From positions 1 to 64,000 of the forward strand of contig CAJNYU010001076.1 of NCBI GenBank assembly GCA_905331475.1: a stretch of DNA of 64,000 nt. Direction: 5' to 3'. Positions 38,645 to 52,200 of the stretch are shown here, piece after piece. The translations under genes and the position numbers were made by a program. Position 1 is the stretch's first letter. Each line of letters starts with the position of its first letter. The DNA is from Rotaria socialis (taxonomy: Eukaryota; Rotifera; Eurotatoria; Philodinida; Philodinidae). The notes beneath the pieces were generated by a model. It had not been told where the DNA came from, made no database searches, and saw only the letters and a program-made list of their open reading frames with translations.

Positions 38645-40070
38645 ATGTTATTTATTGATAGTCGTTATTATCGTCAATATTTCGTGATACTTACATCTTT
38701 CTGTCTGTGTATATTGTTCTTAATAAAAAATGACTTTCCAAAGGCAATACCTAATATTTATTTATTCAATAATGATTCATTATGTAACGATGTAGCAGCG
38801 GCTAATGAAACTGGTTTTGATTGTTTGGGTGAACCATTAATGGCATGGTGTCAAAATCAAATTCATTTATGTAATTCGTCGTTAACTATTTTCAATAGAT
38901 TATTTGCAAAAACGCATTCGATTATTTTACAAACAAAATTCACTAAAGGAAAAAGAAAAGGTGGCGAAAATCTCAATCAAGTTTTAAATCAAAATGAAAA
39001 TGACGAATATTTTCAATTTGAAAAAGAATTTATTCAAGTAGTTTACTGTTTGATTTCTTTTTTTTTCAAATTGTAAAAGCAAAACTATCCTATTTTTATA
39101 TATTTAGCTTTCATGTAATATTTCATTACCAAACGATATATTTCCAAACAGCCATTTATCTAATATATTTTCTTTCGTTACATCGTATCATACATTAGAA
39201 AATTTGGTTGTAATCAATGAAACAACCATAGCCGTCAATCGCTATGATTATGTTAATTTTTATCATACAATAACTGATCTTTATACAGTTTATCTGTTAT
39301 GTCGATTTTTTCGTCATAATCCAGCATCTGTTCGTATACTTTTTCTCGATAGTCATCCAAAGGGTAACCTAGATTTATTATGGTCACAATTATTTCATTC
39401 ATACAATCGTTTGGGATATTTACATCCTTCATCGATATTCTATAAAGAATTAATTTGGTCGCCACCACAAGCAAAATCTGAACTAGATATAAAACAATCT
39501 CGAAAAATAGCACCAAGCTATTTTTCAGATTTTCATCAGCATGTTCTTGAAAAATTTAATATTGATTCAGAAAAAAATAGATTTTTAAATTGTCAAAATG
39601 TAAATATATTTTTTCTTCTTCGCCATAATTATATTGCACATCCAAGAAATCCAACAGGAGACATACAACGAAAATTAACAAATGAAAATGAAATTCTTCA
39701 TCAATTAAAAATGAAACTTGAAAATATTTCATCAATTCATTTTACTTTTAATTTTTTTGAAAGATTACCTATGAAACGACAATTATCAATTATTACACAA
39801 ACAGATCTTTTTCTTGGTATGCATGGTGCTGGTTTAACACATGTACTTTTTATGAAATCTAATCGAACTTTGATTGAACTTGCTACCGCTGCTTGGCAAA
39901 AAGAAACACATTTCGAACAAATGGCTTCGATTAATAATATTAACTATTATCGTTGCATAATTCTCGATGGAGATTCGACAACCGCTCAAAATATATTGAA
40001 TTGTTTAATGAAAAACCTTTTTCAAATGTGTCCTTCATTTAAACGATCATTCGGAACAAATTTTTCATAA
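38645..40070 (+). CDS. GT61-family glycosyltransferase (type II membrane protein)
   Basis: Two exons, 38645-39037 and 39108-40070, separated by a 70-nt intron; 451 aa. The start is the first ATG of the frame (MLFIDSRYYRQYF), followed by one hydrophobic anchor (YFVILTSFCLCILFLI) as in Golgi or ER glycosyltransferases. Luminal features: CLGEPLMAWCQNQIHLC, NRYDYVNFYHTITDLYTVYLL (the N-x-HxxxD-like GT61 segment), PPQAKSELDIKQSRKI, and the family hallmark LFLGMHGAGLTHVLFM near the C-terminus, then LIELATAAW. Animal members include EOGT and POMGNT2, plant members xylosyl- and arabinosyltransferases; the exact acceptor and sugar cannot be told. Several N-x-S/T sites are present. Confidence 0.85.
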
Positions 40071-41652
40071 ATTATAGCAAATAAAAGAAAAATACATAGC
40101 CGATATAAAATACGGAAATTTTTATAAAATTTCGCATACGATTATTTGTTCAAATAATTCGTATTTTTAAGAACGATGAAATAGCTCACTGTATTTTCAT
40201 ATTTATAGTCAGCCTATACGTTTCTGCTTTCATAACATAAATAATATGAGTTCTTATTCGCTTATTTCGTATAGGATATTATTTTCAAATAGAAAAAAGA
40301 TTATATTAACAATAAAAATCTCAGTATTTCTTACTTCTATCAGACGATAAAGCTATTTAAATATTAGAAAATTGCTCTTAATTATCCATTAGTGAGAAAA
40401 AAAAAAGAGAAACTAAACTTGCCCACGAAGGAAGATACAAGTAGACATTGACTAGATTCTTCCCAGTCTATTTTGTTGACATTTTGACAAAATATCTTAG
40501 ATAAAGCTAATTCGATGTAAAAGAGAAAAAAAGGCCAATCTTAACATTTGCAAATAGATAGATAGCCGTAAAACAAAACAAAAAAGAAATAAATGGAGTC
40601 AATAACAACTTTAGTAATTATACTGGCATACATAAATAAAACGAATGTGTTTATGTCAACATCAGAGACATTAGTGGTTTTGTGGTCATAATTGGTGATT
40701 TATGCTATACGTTTATCTTATTTTTCTTTTTCCTTATTTTGAATAACTATGATACATCGATTTTGATGTCAGCAATAGTTCATAGATTTTACTGATTACA
40801 TATAGAAAACACATATGTTTCTTCAAAAAATACGACCTCAGGATAATATTCTTGTTTGTTGTATAAGAGTTTATATGTTGAGTAATATTAGACAATAGCT
40901 TTTTCTTATATATGCAAAACGTGATAGTAGTGTCATTGATATTAGCTATTGTACACATAGGTTGTTGATGTGCATCATCAGCACGCTTTTCTGTTATCTA
41001 TTGCCTACTAGGCTTGTCTCTATGACGTTGATTGATGAGACACTAGAAAGACACAATAATCTTTAAATGAAAAGCTCTATATGGACCACTACGTATATGT
41101 CCGCATATTGAAAATATGTTACCCAAATATTAATCGTGTATTTCAGCATAAACCGGCTGTAAACTTAAGCTTGCAAATAAGTATGTGCTGAATAGATTAC
41201 TATGGATATTTGCTGCTCATTTTGTTTATGGAGGTCAAGAGCAAATGGTAATAATTAGCTATTTGAGTAGTACTAAACAAATGCGTTATTTTCTTTCCCA
41301 CTCTATGTCTAAGGACATCAGCAATTGTCCACGTAAATAATTTATCATGATGGAAACAAGGACAATTTTAATATCTTATGAGACAGAATAATTCGGAAAT
41401 ACCACAGTTATGCTATTTGATTGATGAGAGGTGAAAGAAGAAGGTTATTAATGGACTTTGTATTTTCTTTTCATTAGTGACATTCGTTATGTCTTTCGTA
41501 GATAAAATATTGCTTAGGTGAGTATACACATACGTACATATATGTCTATATGATCAAAATGCATATAAATTTGAGCTAATCAACAGCAGCACTGAATGTA
41601 TTATATTTTCAAGCGAATGCATCAGTCCTTTTACTCTCACTCGATCATAATG

Positions 41653-41683
<31 letters not shown>

Positions 41684-43637
41684 ATTAATATACTAAATAT
41701 GAGCAGCATGTAGTAGATGTTTTCGTTGCTCGCTTAAAAACGATGGGAGAAATGAAGAAAAAAAGGTTTCTCATAGTGGCCTAACGACAAGCTTGTTTTC
41801 TTAGATTCTAATATATGTATCGATCATCAACGAAAATTGATGTTTGCCTGAAAGAGCATACGGATGGAGACGTAATAAAATATAAAAAGAAAAATGGCCT
41901 TCTACTACTCCTCCTTATTTCTTTCTATAGTAAACGTTTAAAATTTGCATTCTAAATTTTTCTCTATCGATGATTTATCTTCATTTTAAAACTTTTCTAT
42001 TTGTAAAAATATTGATAATTCAAACAATCAATGCCATCTGAAAAAACGCAATTATTTCATTAACTTCATCGTAATCAATAATCAATATATGCAGAACCGA
42101 ATATTGCATATTTTCAGTAAGTGCATACATTGTATATCCTTTTCTTTTGCTCCCGTTGGATCAAGACTAAAGTACAATTGTGTAACATATGTAGGTTTTT
42201 ATACATTTCTGTGTTTTTTTCTGTTTATTAGCTAAACTTGATGCTCTTCGACTTATCAAGTGTTGATGCTAATATATAATTTGTGTCGTCTTCAAAAAAG
42301 AAAAATCTCGAAGGAGAACGATTGAAGAAGAAGATGAATGTTAGTGTTGATATTATGTATCCTTAACGGGTACTTATGCAATAGCTTTTCTTCGCGTTGA
42401 TTGGACCAAGAGACTATCCTTATCTTTTTTCTTCTTCTTCTGACATAATGATGAGAGACAAAGGTGATGATCGATTTGTACTTTTAGAAACAAAAAAAAA
42501 GCTACTGAATTTTTCTCTACATATATATATATATAAATGATAACATTCATAAAAGGAATTCTTAATTAACAAAATACCTTCATGTTAGTACTATGTTAAT
42601 ATGCATATATAAATATGTATGTCTAGGTACGGACATCTCTATAAACATATTCTCTTAATAGCAATCGAGCTACTATACTGTGTAAAATGCACTGGTCGCA
42701 GCTTATAGTAGCATATCACTTTTTTGGCTAACTTATTACTGGTAAGGAAAAAGGAAAAGAGGGAGAGAGAGAGGAAGAGAGAGAGAGAGAGAGATAAAGA
42801 AAAAGATGCTATTATTGCGGTCTGCGATGGTGGCATTGGTGGTTATACCAATCATTACTCAATATATCGCTGTAGAGAGAAAGAATAACAACGTTGTCGG
42901 ACGGTTATTCGGCTCTTTTTTTCCAAGTTATAGCGCACTAACTGTTCCTATGTGTGGTCGTCGAGTTTGTTTCTAGTATTACCAGGCAAGAAAAAATTAT
43001 TTATCTAAGCTCGACGAACGATAGACATGGCTCATAGCGGATATGCTACTTGTTGCGTTTATCTCCGAGAAAGACAGTCGTATATCTTATGCATTTATGT
43101 CCCTTTCGTTTCCGAGAGCAGAAAAAAGGTAAAGTAAGCGATGCGAGTTAATAGAGATGAAAGAAAGTTTTTTTTCAATAACAAAAAAAGGATATTTAGA
43201 TTGATAGTTATTTAATTTTTTGTATACTTTGCTTCTTATGATTGTTACTGAATAGTATATACAACGTTTTACGTGCTTATTGTAAATTTTGTGATTTTAT
43301 CGAGCGAAGGATATATCATTTGAGTATCATTATTTACAATTGACATGAATTTGTAATGAATCTTATGATAGGCGGTTTTTTTCTTGATGAATGTGTTAGA
43401 TTACTAGACTGGCATTATGATAGAGTATCAAAATTATATCATCTTCGCCTTCTTCTTTTTTCCTACGTATTCTATGAGATGCCAAAGATAAGAAGTAAAT
43501 ATATATTTATATACGTTTGTTAAATGACAACACTTTTCTTGTATATACATATATATATATATATATATATTCAGTTTTATTTTTAGATATCATTCTCTTA
43601 AACTCTTTTTCCACTTGTCGATCCTATTATTCCGGGG
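40071..43637. other. Long upstream region of the perlecan-like gene
   Basis: 3.6 kb without a supported gene. Simple repeats: TA at 41657-41684, GA at about 42761-42794, AT at 43547-43569. The large gap before a big extracellular-matrix gene may hold distant regulatory DNA or non-coding leader exons; none can be pinpointed. Confidence 0.35.
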
Positions 43638-46222
43638 ATGGACCCAAAGATTATCACAGGTTTAGTCCTGTGGTTTTGTGTAGTTGCAAGCTTATCGATA
43701 TCTCAAGTAAGAGCGCTTTTAAAATTTTTCGTTGATATTTTATACATATTATAATACGTGTTACACTAGATTGATTCTGCCAGACTAGATTCAAGGCACA
43801 GGTTTAGACGACAAAATGATGAAAGTAAGTTATTGGTAGTAAAAAAAAGAATCACTATTTTGTCCTTGCTGAACTATTAACTATTCCATTCGCTTCGCTA
43901 CCTGCTTTCTCCTGCTATTAGGTATTGCTTGTCCACAAGGAACTAAACCTTGTAAAGATGATAACAATATGTGTGTTACCTATTGCGATGGTAATCCTGA
44001 TTGTGCAGATGGCTCTGATGAGCTCGATTGCAGTAAGTATTTTATGAATAATCCTCATCAAGGAACCAGTTATTTACTTCACTAAATCCTTTACCAACAG
44101 CTACAGCTGCTTCTGCTACATCTGCTGACACTAATGCTTTTGCTCAAACTACACAGTCAAGTGGCAATGAAATCGAACGTGCCAATGTTCCTGAAGGAAC
44201 AACTGATATAACTGAAGCTACTCTTCCACACATAACTATTCTCGATCGAGAAACTGTGGCAGCAGGTGTGATTTCGATCGAGAACATAAATATTGAATTG
44301 CATGTTATCATGTTTTGAAGTTCATTTTAATGCCTGTTTTTTCTTAATTATTTACGAATATTATTAGATAATCAACTGAGTTTTCTTATTCTTTCTTTGT
44401 TTTAGCTACTGCAGAAACAACTGTTAACGGTAAGTTTTATATATGATTTCTTCAAATACTTTCTTTTCTAACCATATAAACAGAAGCACTTTTTATATCG
44501 CTATAAAAATTCTTGCTTTTTCTCACTATAACATCTTTGCTACTTATCCTCTGCATACATAGACGGTGTAAGCGCAGGCACTACTCAAGGATCAAATGCC
44601 AAAGACGCACAATCAACAGAAGCTGCTGCTGATGGTACTACCGCAGCCTTGCCACAAGGAACTACTGCTGAAGCTGCCGGTGCCACCACGGGCGCCGCTG
44701 TTGTAGCTGATGCGACCACAGGCGCTGATGCTGATGCTACCACAGGAGCTGCTGCTGCTGCTGCTACTGATGCCGATGCTACCACAGGAGCTGCTGCTGC
44801 TACTGATGCCAATGCTACCACAGGTGCTGCTGCTGCTGCTGCTGCTACTGAGGCCGATGCTACTACAGGAGCTGTTGCTGCTGATGCTACCACAGGAGCT
44901 GCTGATGCCGATGCTACTACAGGAGCTGCTGATGCCGATGCTACTACAGGAGCTGCTGCTGCAGACGCTACCACAGGAGCTGTTGATGCCGATGCTACAA
45001 CAGCTGCTGCAGATGCTGCTACAGATGGTACAGCTGCTACTGATGCCGCTGAATCAGCTACAACTGAAGCAGCTGAAGGTGGTGCTACTGCTGCTACAGT
45101 AGAATCCGCTACTGGAAATACTGAAGCTGTAGAAGGATCCGAAACAACGAATGCCGGTAATACTGATGCATCAACTGGTGGAGATGATTTAACATCAGCT
45201 AAACCAGGAAATGGCCATGGAAGTGAAGATGAAAGTAGTACAGCCAGTGTTAGCGGAGATACCACAAGTGCTGATGGTGCAACCCATGATGCATCAACTG
45301 TTGAAGCTGTCACCGTAGATCAAGATGGAACAACAAATGTTGCTGATGAAACGACAGCACATGCTGGCTCTGATGCATCAACTGGAAGTGACGCATCATT
45401 AACAACAGTAATAGGTACCAATATTATAAAATCTGAATTTGGAATGAAATGGTTTGTGCACGAAACTGTCACTTGAATGAAACTACGTTTTCTGTTTATT
45501 TAGCTAATTTGCTTGTTTGCCTGTTTGCTTATTGAATATTTCGAAGCTTTCGAGCTCAATTAAAAGAATAAGTACTTCATTTTCTTTTGTGATTATTTCA
45601 GATGCAGGCGCTGCAGATGGTAAGTTCATCGGAATGTGTAATTTCGAATTGTTCTTTTTTTTGCATGGTTTGGTAAATGTCTGCATATGCATGAATAATA
45701 GACTATGACGATGAATCTTACGAGAATGATCATGTTCAAACAGCAGCTCCACTGATAAATCCAAAGAATAATAATGATATAGAAAAAGAAAATGCAACTA
45801 ACAGCAATTATGTAATAGTGACCACAATCGTAGCTCAACAAGTTGCGAGTCGAACAGCAACAACAACGACAGCAACATTAGATGATGATGTTGAATATTA
45901 TGACATTTCAGAAGAACATAATGTAATTGCAGCTAGTACTACGACTACTAGAAAAACAACAACCACCAGTCGTCGAGTAACAATTGCAGCCACAACAAAC
46001 AGTGATGATGTAGAATATTATGATATTGAAGAGGATGAGATGGTGAAAGAAAATCGAATTCCTATAGAATCATCATATCCAGATGTAACGAGTGAGATCA
46101 ATATTCAAATGTCATGTATTATTTCATAATGGTACTCATGCTCACTAATTAACTAGCTTCTTCTTTTAAATGGCACATCATGCCAGATATCGTATCTTAT
46201 AACATTCTCGATTTCTATTAAT

Positions 46223-46259
<37 letters not shown>

Positions 46260-49200
46260 GTAGGGGAAAATAAAAAAAGCATTAGTGCATGCTAATGATT
46301 ATTATGGTTTTGCTTATTGTGCTACTTTGATATTACGTAACGATAAAATAATATTATTTTCTTTCAAATCTAATTTAGATAATGGCACTCACGTCACTGG
46401 TGGCGAGGGTAAGTAATATGAAATTGTTTTTGTATTCTTTTATAAGTTGAGTTTTTTCATTTTTCACTTTTAATAACATAAAATAACACAGTAGAATTAT
46501 TCATACTAAAGAAATATCCAAACTAATTGACAAAATTTTTCTATGAGTTATAATCGTTTTAATATAATATAAATATTTCAAACAACTTTGTTTTATTCCT
46601 ATTTCAAAGAAGCAACAACAGTCGCTCCTGAAGAACCACAACCAGGCCCTCGAGTTGAACTTCGTGTTGTTGTTAGTCCAGAACTTCTTCAAGTACAACG
46701 TGGTCAAACCTATGAAATGACTTGTACTGTTTATGGTGCTGATGCAACAACAACCATTTATTGGATTCAAGAAGAACCAGAACGAGTAAGGATAGTTCAT
46801 TGAATGTCTAAGATAAACTAAAGAATAATTTTTAGCGTTATGCTCTCATCGATGGAGCTGAAGAAAGTGATAAACAAGTAACAATGTCACAAGTTTCATT
46901 AAAAGCACGTATTACACTTGATGATCCAAGTAAAATTGGTAAATATACATGTATGGCACAAGATACATATGGCAATAGTGGTGCAGCCATTCTTACTATG
47001 GAAGAAAGTCGTTATACTTATCCAATACCAGTATATCCACCAGTGGCACCTGATCGTATGTATCAAAAAAATGAAAGAAAAAAGAAAATTATTAAAATTC
47101 TTTATGTTTTCTAGAAAGTGGTGGTGGTCAAGGATATTTACGTATTGTTGCACCTGATATGGTTGAAGGTGATTATATAGAAATTCAATGTGAAGGTGCT
47201 ACACCAGAAGACGAAGGACGCATTCAATGGTTCTTTAACAATAGAGTAAGAAAAATTACTACTACCTGAAATAAATGTTTTCTTTGTTTGACCACAGATA
47301 AAACGAATCATAATTAGGATTAACATTCATTTAAATATTTATTCTCTCTTTTTTTTCTTAGCTTCTTAATGATGAACAACCACTTTATCCACGTGGTAAA
47401 ACTCTTCATATTCGTCCTATCTCAAGACCTTATTTGGGAAATTATCGTTGTTCAATCCCAGGCAGCAGTTATGCTGATGGCAACAGTGTTCTTACTTTCG
47501 GAAGTAATAATTTTTTGAAAAAACAAAATTCTAAAAGGTTTAATGCGATTTTTATTTTGTTTTAATGGCACAGGTTCACTACCAGGTGGCGCAGTCTATC
47601 GTAAATATCATTATTTATGTTCTTTTGACATACTAAATTTTAAAATAATTTAGCTCCTGGATTTGCTGTAGCAGTTCAAATCGTTCAAGGTCAAACAGCT
47701 CCAGGACAAGCACAAGAAAATTCACAAGTCATTTTTCAATGTCAACCAAGTGGACAAGCTACTAGTTACAGTTGGACATTCACATCAGTAAAATCAAATT
47801 CATTTTTCAAATCTTCAAATGTTTATGATGTTTCTATCTAGAACCAAGGAGTAGTCAACCGTGGTACCACTGGTCAATTAGTTATTGATAGAGCTAGTGC
47901 TCAAGATTCAGGCCAGTACATCTGTGAAGCAACCAATGCTCATGGTCAAACAGGACGTGGTTCAGCCAATCTTTATGTCACTTGTATGTTCAATTAGAAT
48001 AGGAAAGGTTTTGATTTCTTATATACTGTGCGTTTTGTTCTTCCAAATATAGCTGCTGCTCCTCCTGTACCACCAATTACTGGCCGATGCAGTATTGATG
48101 AAGCTACTTGCCGTAATGGTCGTTGTATTCCACGTGCATATCTTTATGATGGTAAAAATGATTGTGGTGATAATAGTGATGAAGCTGCGCGTAAGTTTGC
48201 TTATTTTTTTGATTCGACTTTTACTATTGTCATCTATTTCTACTTTTTTTAGCAGGAACTGGAGGTAATAAAAAAATAGGAATTTTAAAGGTAAGAAATA
48301 ATTCTTATGATAAATTTAGGTGACGGATGTCAACCAAACGAAATTCGTTGTACGAATGGTGATCGTGGACGAAAATGTGTACAGAAATTTTGGATGTGTG
48401 ATGGTGATCGGTAATCTAAATAAATGTGGCTTTGTCATGAAACTCATGTATCCTTTTCGTTCTTTTTTTTGTAGTGATTGTGATGATGGAAGTGATGAAG
48501 ACCAACGTTATTGTGGTATGTAAAAAAAAGCCAAAATTCTCTTCTAAATAATAGTTATATTGTTTCTTTCTATAAAAGAATTACTTCCTCGACAACATTA
48601 TTGTAAACCAAGTGAATTTCATTGCGGTGGTTCAAATGCTACAACACCAAATCCAGTTTGCATTCCACGATCATTTCAATGCGATGGTTATAATGATTGT
48701 CCTGATCGTTCGGACGAAGTCGGCTGTGGTAAGACAAATAAATATTCATAATTATTATCATCTGTTGATTTTATCTATCGTATCTTTAAAGCTAAACCGG
48801 TTGTTGTTGTTGCACCACAACGTCAAATCCAAATTAATGTCGGTCAAACGTTAACGATTCAATGTACAGCTCGTGGTTCACCTGCACCATACATTAATTG
48901 GCGTCTCAATTGGGGTCATGTATGCGGTGATGGTTCCGATAATGGACGATGCTCAATGGCACAAGTTTTAGATGCCAATGATCCAAGTGTTGTTACTGGC
49001 ACACTCACTGTTCGCAATGTTAATACTGCCGATGGTGGTGCTTATTCATGTGAAGCACTTAACAATCAAGGCTTTATTTTTGCTATTCCAGATGCCATTG
49101 TTGAAGTTATTATTGGTTAGTATTTTGTTTTGAGAATAGAATAAATTGACAATTGAAAGTTTTCTTCTTTTTTTTCTCTTGGTTTTCTAGAAGACCGTCG

Positions 49201-52200
49201 TGAACCACCCCGAGCACAACAATGTAATTGTAATGGTCATTCATCCACTTGTTCACCTGATGGACAATGTATTGTATGTATTAGAAATTAAGTACTTAGA
49301 TTATTATTATATTGTTTCGTTTCGTTTATTATTTATTAGAATTGTCAACACAATACTGTTGGTTACAATTGTGAATTCTGTGCTACAGGCTATGAAGGTG
49401 ATGCTCGTCGAGGTACACCATATGATTGTCAACCAATTCAAGCCCCACCACCGACTTCACGTAAATATTCATTCGATCTAAAATTGAATTAACTATTTTT
49501 TTTATTTTGCTTTTCAATAGGTTGTAATCCATCCGGCACACATATGGAACGTGGTGGCCGTTGTATTTGCAAATACAATGTTGAAGGTGACCGATGTGAT
49601 CAATGTAAGCGTGCTCACTTCTATTTGAATCCAACAACACCAAATGGTTGTTTACCCTGCTTCTGTTCGGGTGTATCAACTGATTGTACATCATCTGATT
49701 GGCGACGACAATCTGTAAGTTATTTGTGTGTTACTGTTCACAACTTCTAAAAAAATTCCCATTAGGCGCCACTTGCAATGAGCAACTGGAATGCAGTACC
49801 AAAGAACTTTGCTAATGACTTGTACGAAGCACGTGATCAAATTCAACAACGTAATGGTGGACGTGAAATATCTCTTGATCAAAGTTCATTAGGTCGTCCA
49901 GCTACTGAAGTTCTTTACTGGAAGGCACCGAAAGAAGCACTTGGAGATGTTGTTACTTTATATGATGGTAACATTGATGTTCATTTCACTAATGATGGTA
50001 ACGATAATGAAGCACCAAGCAGTGATGAATTTTTATGGTTACGTGGTAATAATATTGATATTGTTCACAAAATTCCACAAACTCAACGATTCAAAGCTAA
50101 CACAAACTCGACTTATTCAGTAGCAGTTAATGAAGTAGGAATATGAAAAAGAAAAGAAATAGAACTAGTAACATTAATTTAATTGAATCTTTTTCTTTTC
50201 TAGCGAACATTCACACGTAAAGATGGTACACACATTGACCGTGAGAATATTCTTATGGCTCTATCTGATTTGGATACATTACTCGTTAAAGTAAATCCAA
50301 TTGGTGGCCGACGTAAAGCTGTGTAAGATAATTGGTTTTATGTTCGCTTTAAATTTAAATCTATTTATTTTTTTAAAGTCTTCATGGTATTAATTTGAAT
50401 GCTGCTGCTCGTGATGGCTATAGTGATGCAGCACCAACAGTTGAATCGTGTCGTTGCCCAGCTAATTATACTGGTACATCATGCGAAAAATGCGCTGAAG
50501 GTTATGGTCGTCCACATCCATTAGTTGGTATCTATTTGGGACAATGTTGGTCTTGCCGTTCATTATGTAATGATCGATCAGATCGATGCGATCCAGATAG
50601 TGGCAGATGTATTGTATGTATATTAATACTTAATTATTTTAATGTTTTTCGTTTAAACTATATGACGTCTTTTTTTCTTTAATTATAATAAATAGGATTG
50701 CCAAGCTAACAGCGAAGGTGATCGATGTGAACGATGCCGTGCTGGTTTTATCCTTGATCCACGATTGAATCAATGTGTACGAGATGAGCAATCTGCATCT
50801 TGTAAGAATATAAAAATAAAATTTTTCTTCTCGCAATATACCTTTTTTTTTATTCATTGCTAGATCCAGTGCAACCATCTGGACCTGGTTCACGAGGTGC
50901 CTATTATCTCGACCAACGACCATATGATGTACGTGGCACAAGTCCAGTAACTATTATTTTGGATGGTAATCTACCAGAACAGCGTCTTCCACTTCAAGTT
51001 CTTGTATGTGATCAATAGTAGATTTTTCGTTCGTTGTTGCTGTACGCAGGCATTTTCTTTCTATTACATTAGAATACTCAACCACAATCTATTGTATGGG
51101 GCCGTACCGATGGTAGTTCATTACCTGCCAATGTTGTTCAAGAAGGCAATGATCTTGTTTTCCGTAATCCATCCGCTGAACAAGCTGGAAATTATATTGC
51201 CAGTATAACTCATCCTGATGGTTTCATTGAACGTATTGCTGTTTACTTAGAATATCGTCCAGGTTAGTTTATCTTGATATAAAGAATTAGTATTCAAATG
51301 AGGTTTTTCTTTTTCTTTTCCTTTTTTTCTTTTAGGTCAACGTCAACCTGGCCCTGGTGCTGCTTATCCATTATTCACACCTGCTAGTCCATTGACAATT
51401 GCAGAAGGTGCCAGTCAATTAATACAACCACAAGGTTTCTATCAACGAGTCTACTGGCGTCGTGATGCTGGTCAATCATTTCCAGCCGGTGTTTATCAAA
51501 GCGGAAATGCCTTACAAATAAACAGTGCACGACCAGATCACTCTGGAACCTACTACTGTGATTTATATGGAAGTGACGGTTCATTAATGTCTATTCCATA
51601 TGAAGTTCGTGTTCGAGCTGCTGATCGACCATATGGACCTTCTGGTAACTGAATTGAAAAGAGTTATGATTAATCTAAAAGTATATTCTAATTTTTCTTT
51701 CTAAGGAGGCGCACCAAAAATAACTATTGAACCTAAAACAATTAATTTGAAAGAAGGTCAACGTATGATTGTTCAATATACAGTTAGCGTAAGTTTTAAT
51801 GTAATAAAATTAGAAACTTATGATTTATTTTTCTTATTCATTTAGTCACATGATCCTATTGAAGTTTTCTGGAACAAACGAACAGATCAAGGCTATCAAC
51901 CAATTCCATCATTGTTCGCTGTTGAACCAAATCGTCTCGTATTGAATCGTGCAACAACAGATGCAGCTGGTGTCTATCAAGTTGTTGTTCGTAATACACA
52001 TGGTGAAGATCGTCAAGAATTACGTATTAATGTTGAGCCACGTCGTGGTCGAGGACGTGATCCACAATCTGGTGCACCACGAATTCGTTTTGCTCAAGAT
52101 CAATATGAAATCAGTGCTGGTGGCAAAGTCGATGTTACACCAACAATTTCGGTAAAAATAAAACTTAGAAAGAAACTCTGATTTTGTTTACTCTAACATT

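Noticed and set aside
43999-44032. CTGATGAG in the LDLa exon (SDE codons) as a hammerhead core
   Set aside because: It encodes the conserved GSDE motif, and no GAAA or stem partner lies at proper spacing.
44585-45313. 242-codon antisense frame rich in Val/Ala/Ser opposite the mucin-like region
   Set aside because: Shadow of the GC-richer coding minisatellite on the plus strand; the plus frame fits the exon phases of the perlecan-like gene.
46222-46259. ATC trinucleotide run near the perlecan-like gene as a His-repeat exon
   Set aside because: It lies in an intron between exons 45702-46091 and 46379-46408; simple microsatellite.
49383-49694. His-rich minus frame opposite the laminin-EGF exons
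   Set aside because: Shadow of Cys/Asn-rich coding sequence on the plus strand.
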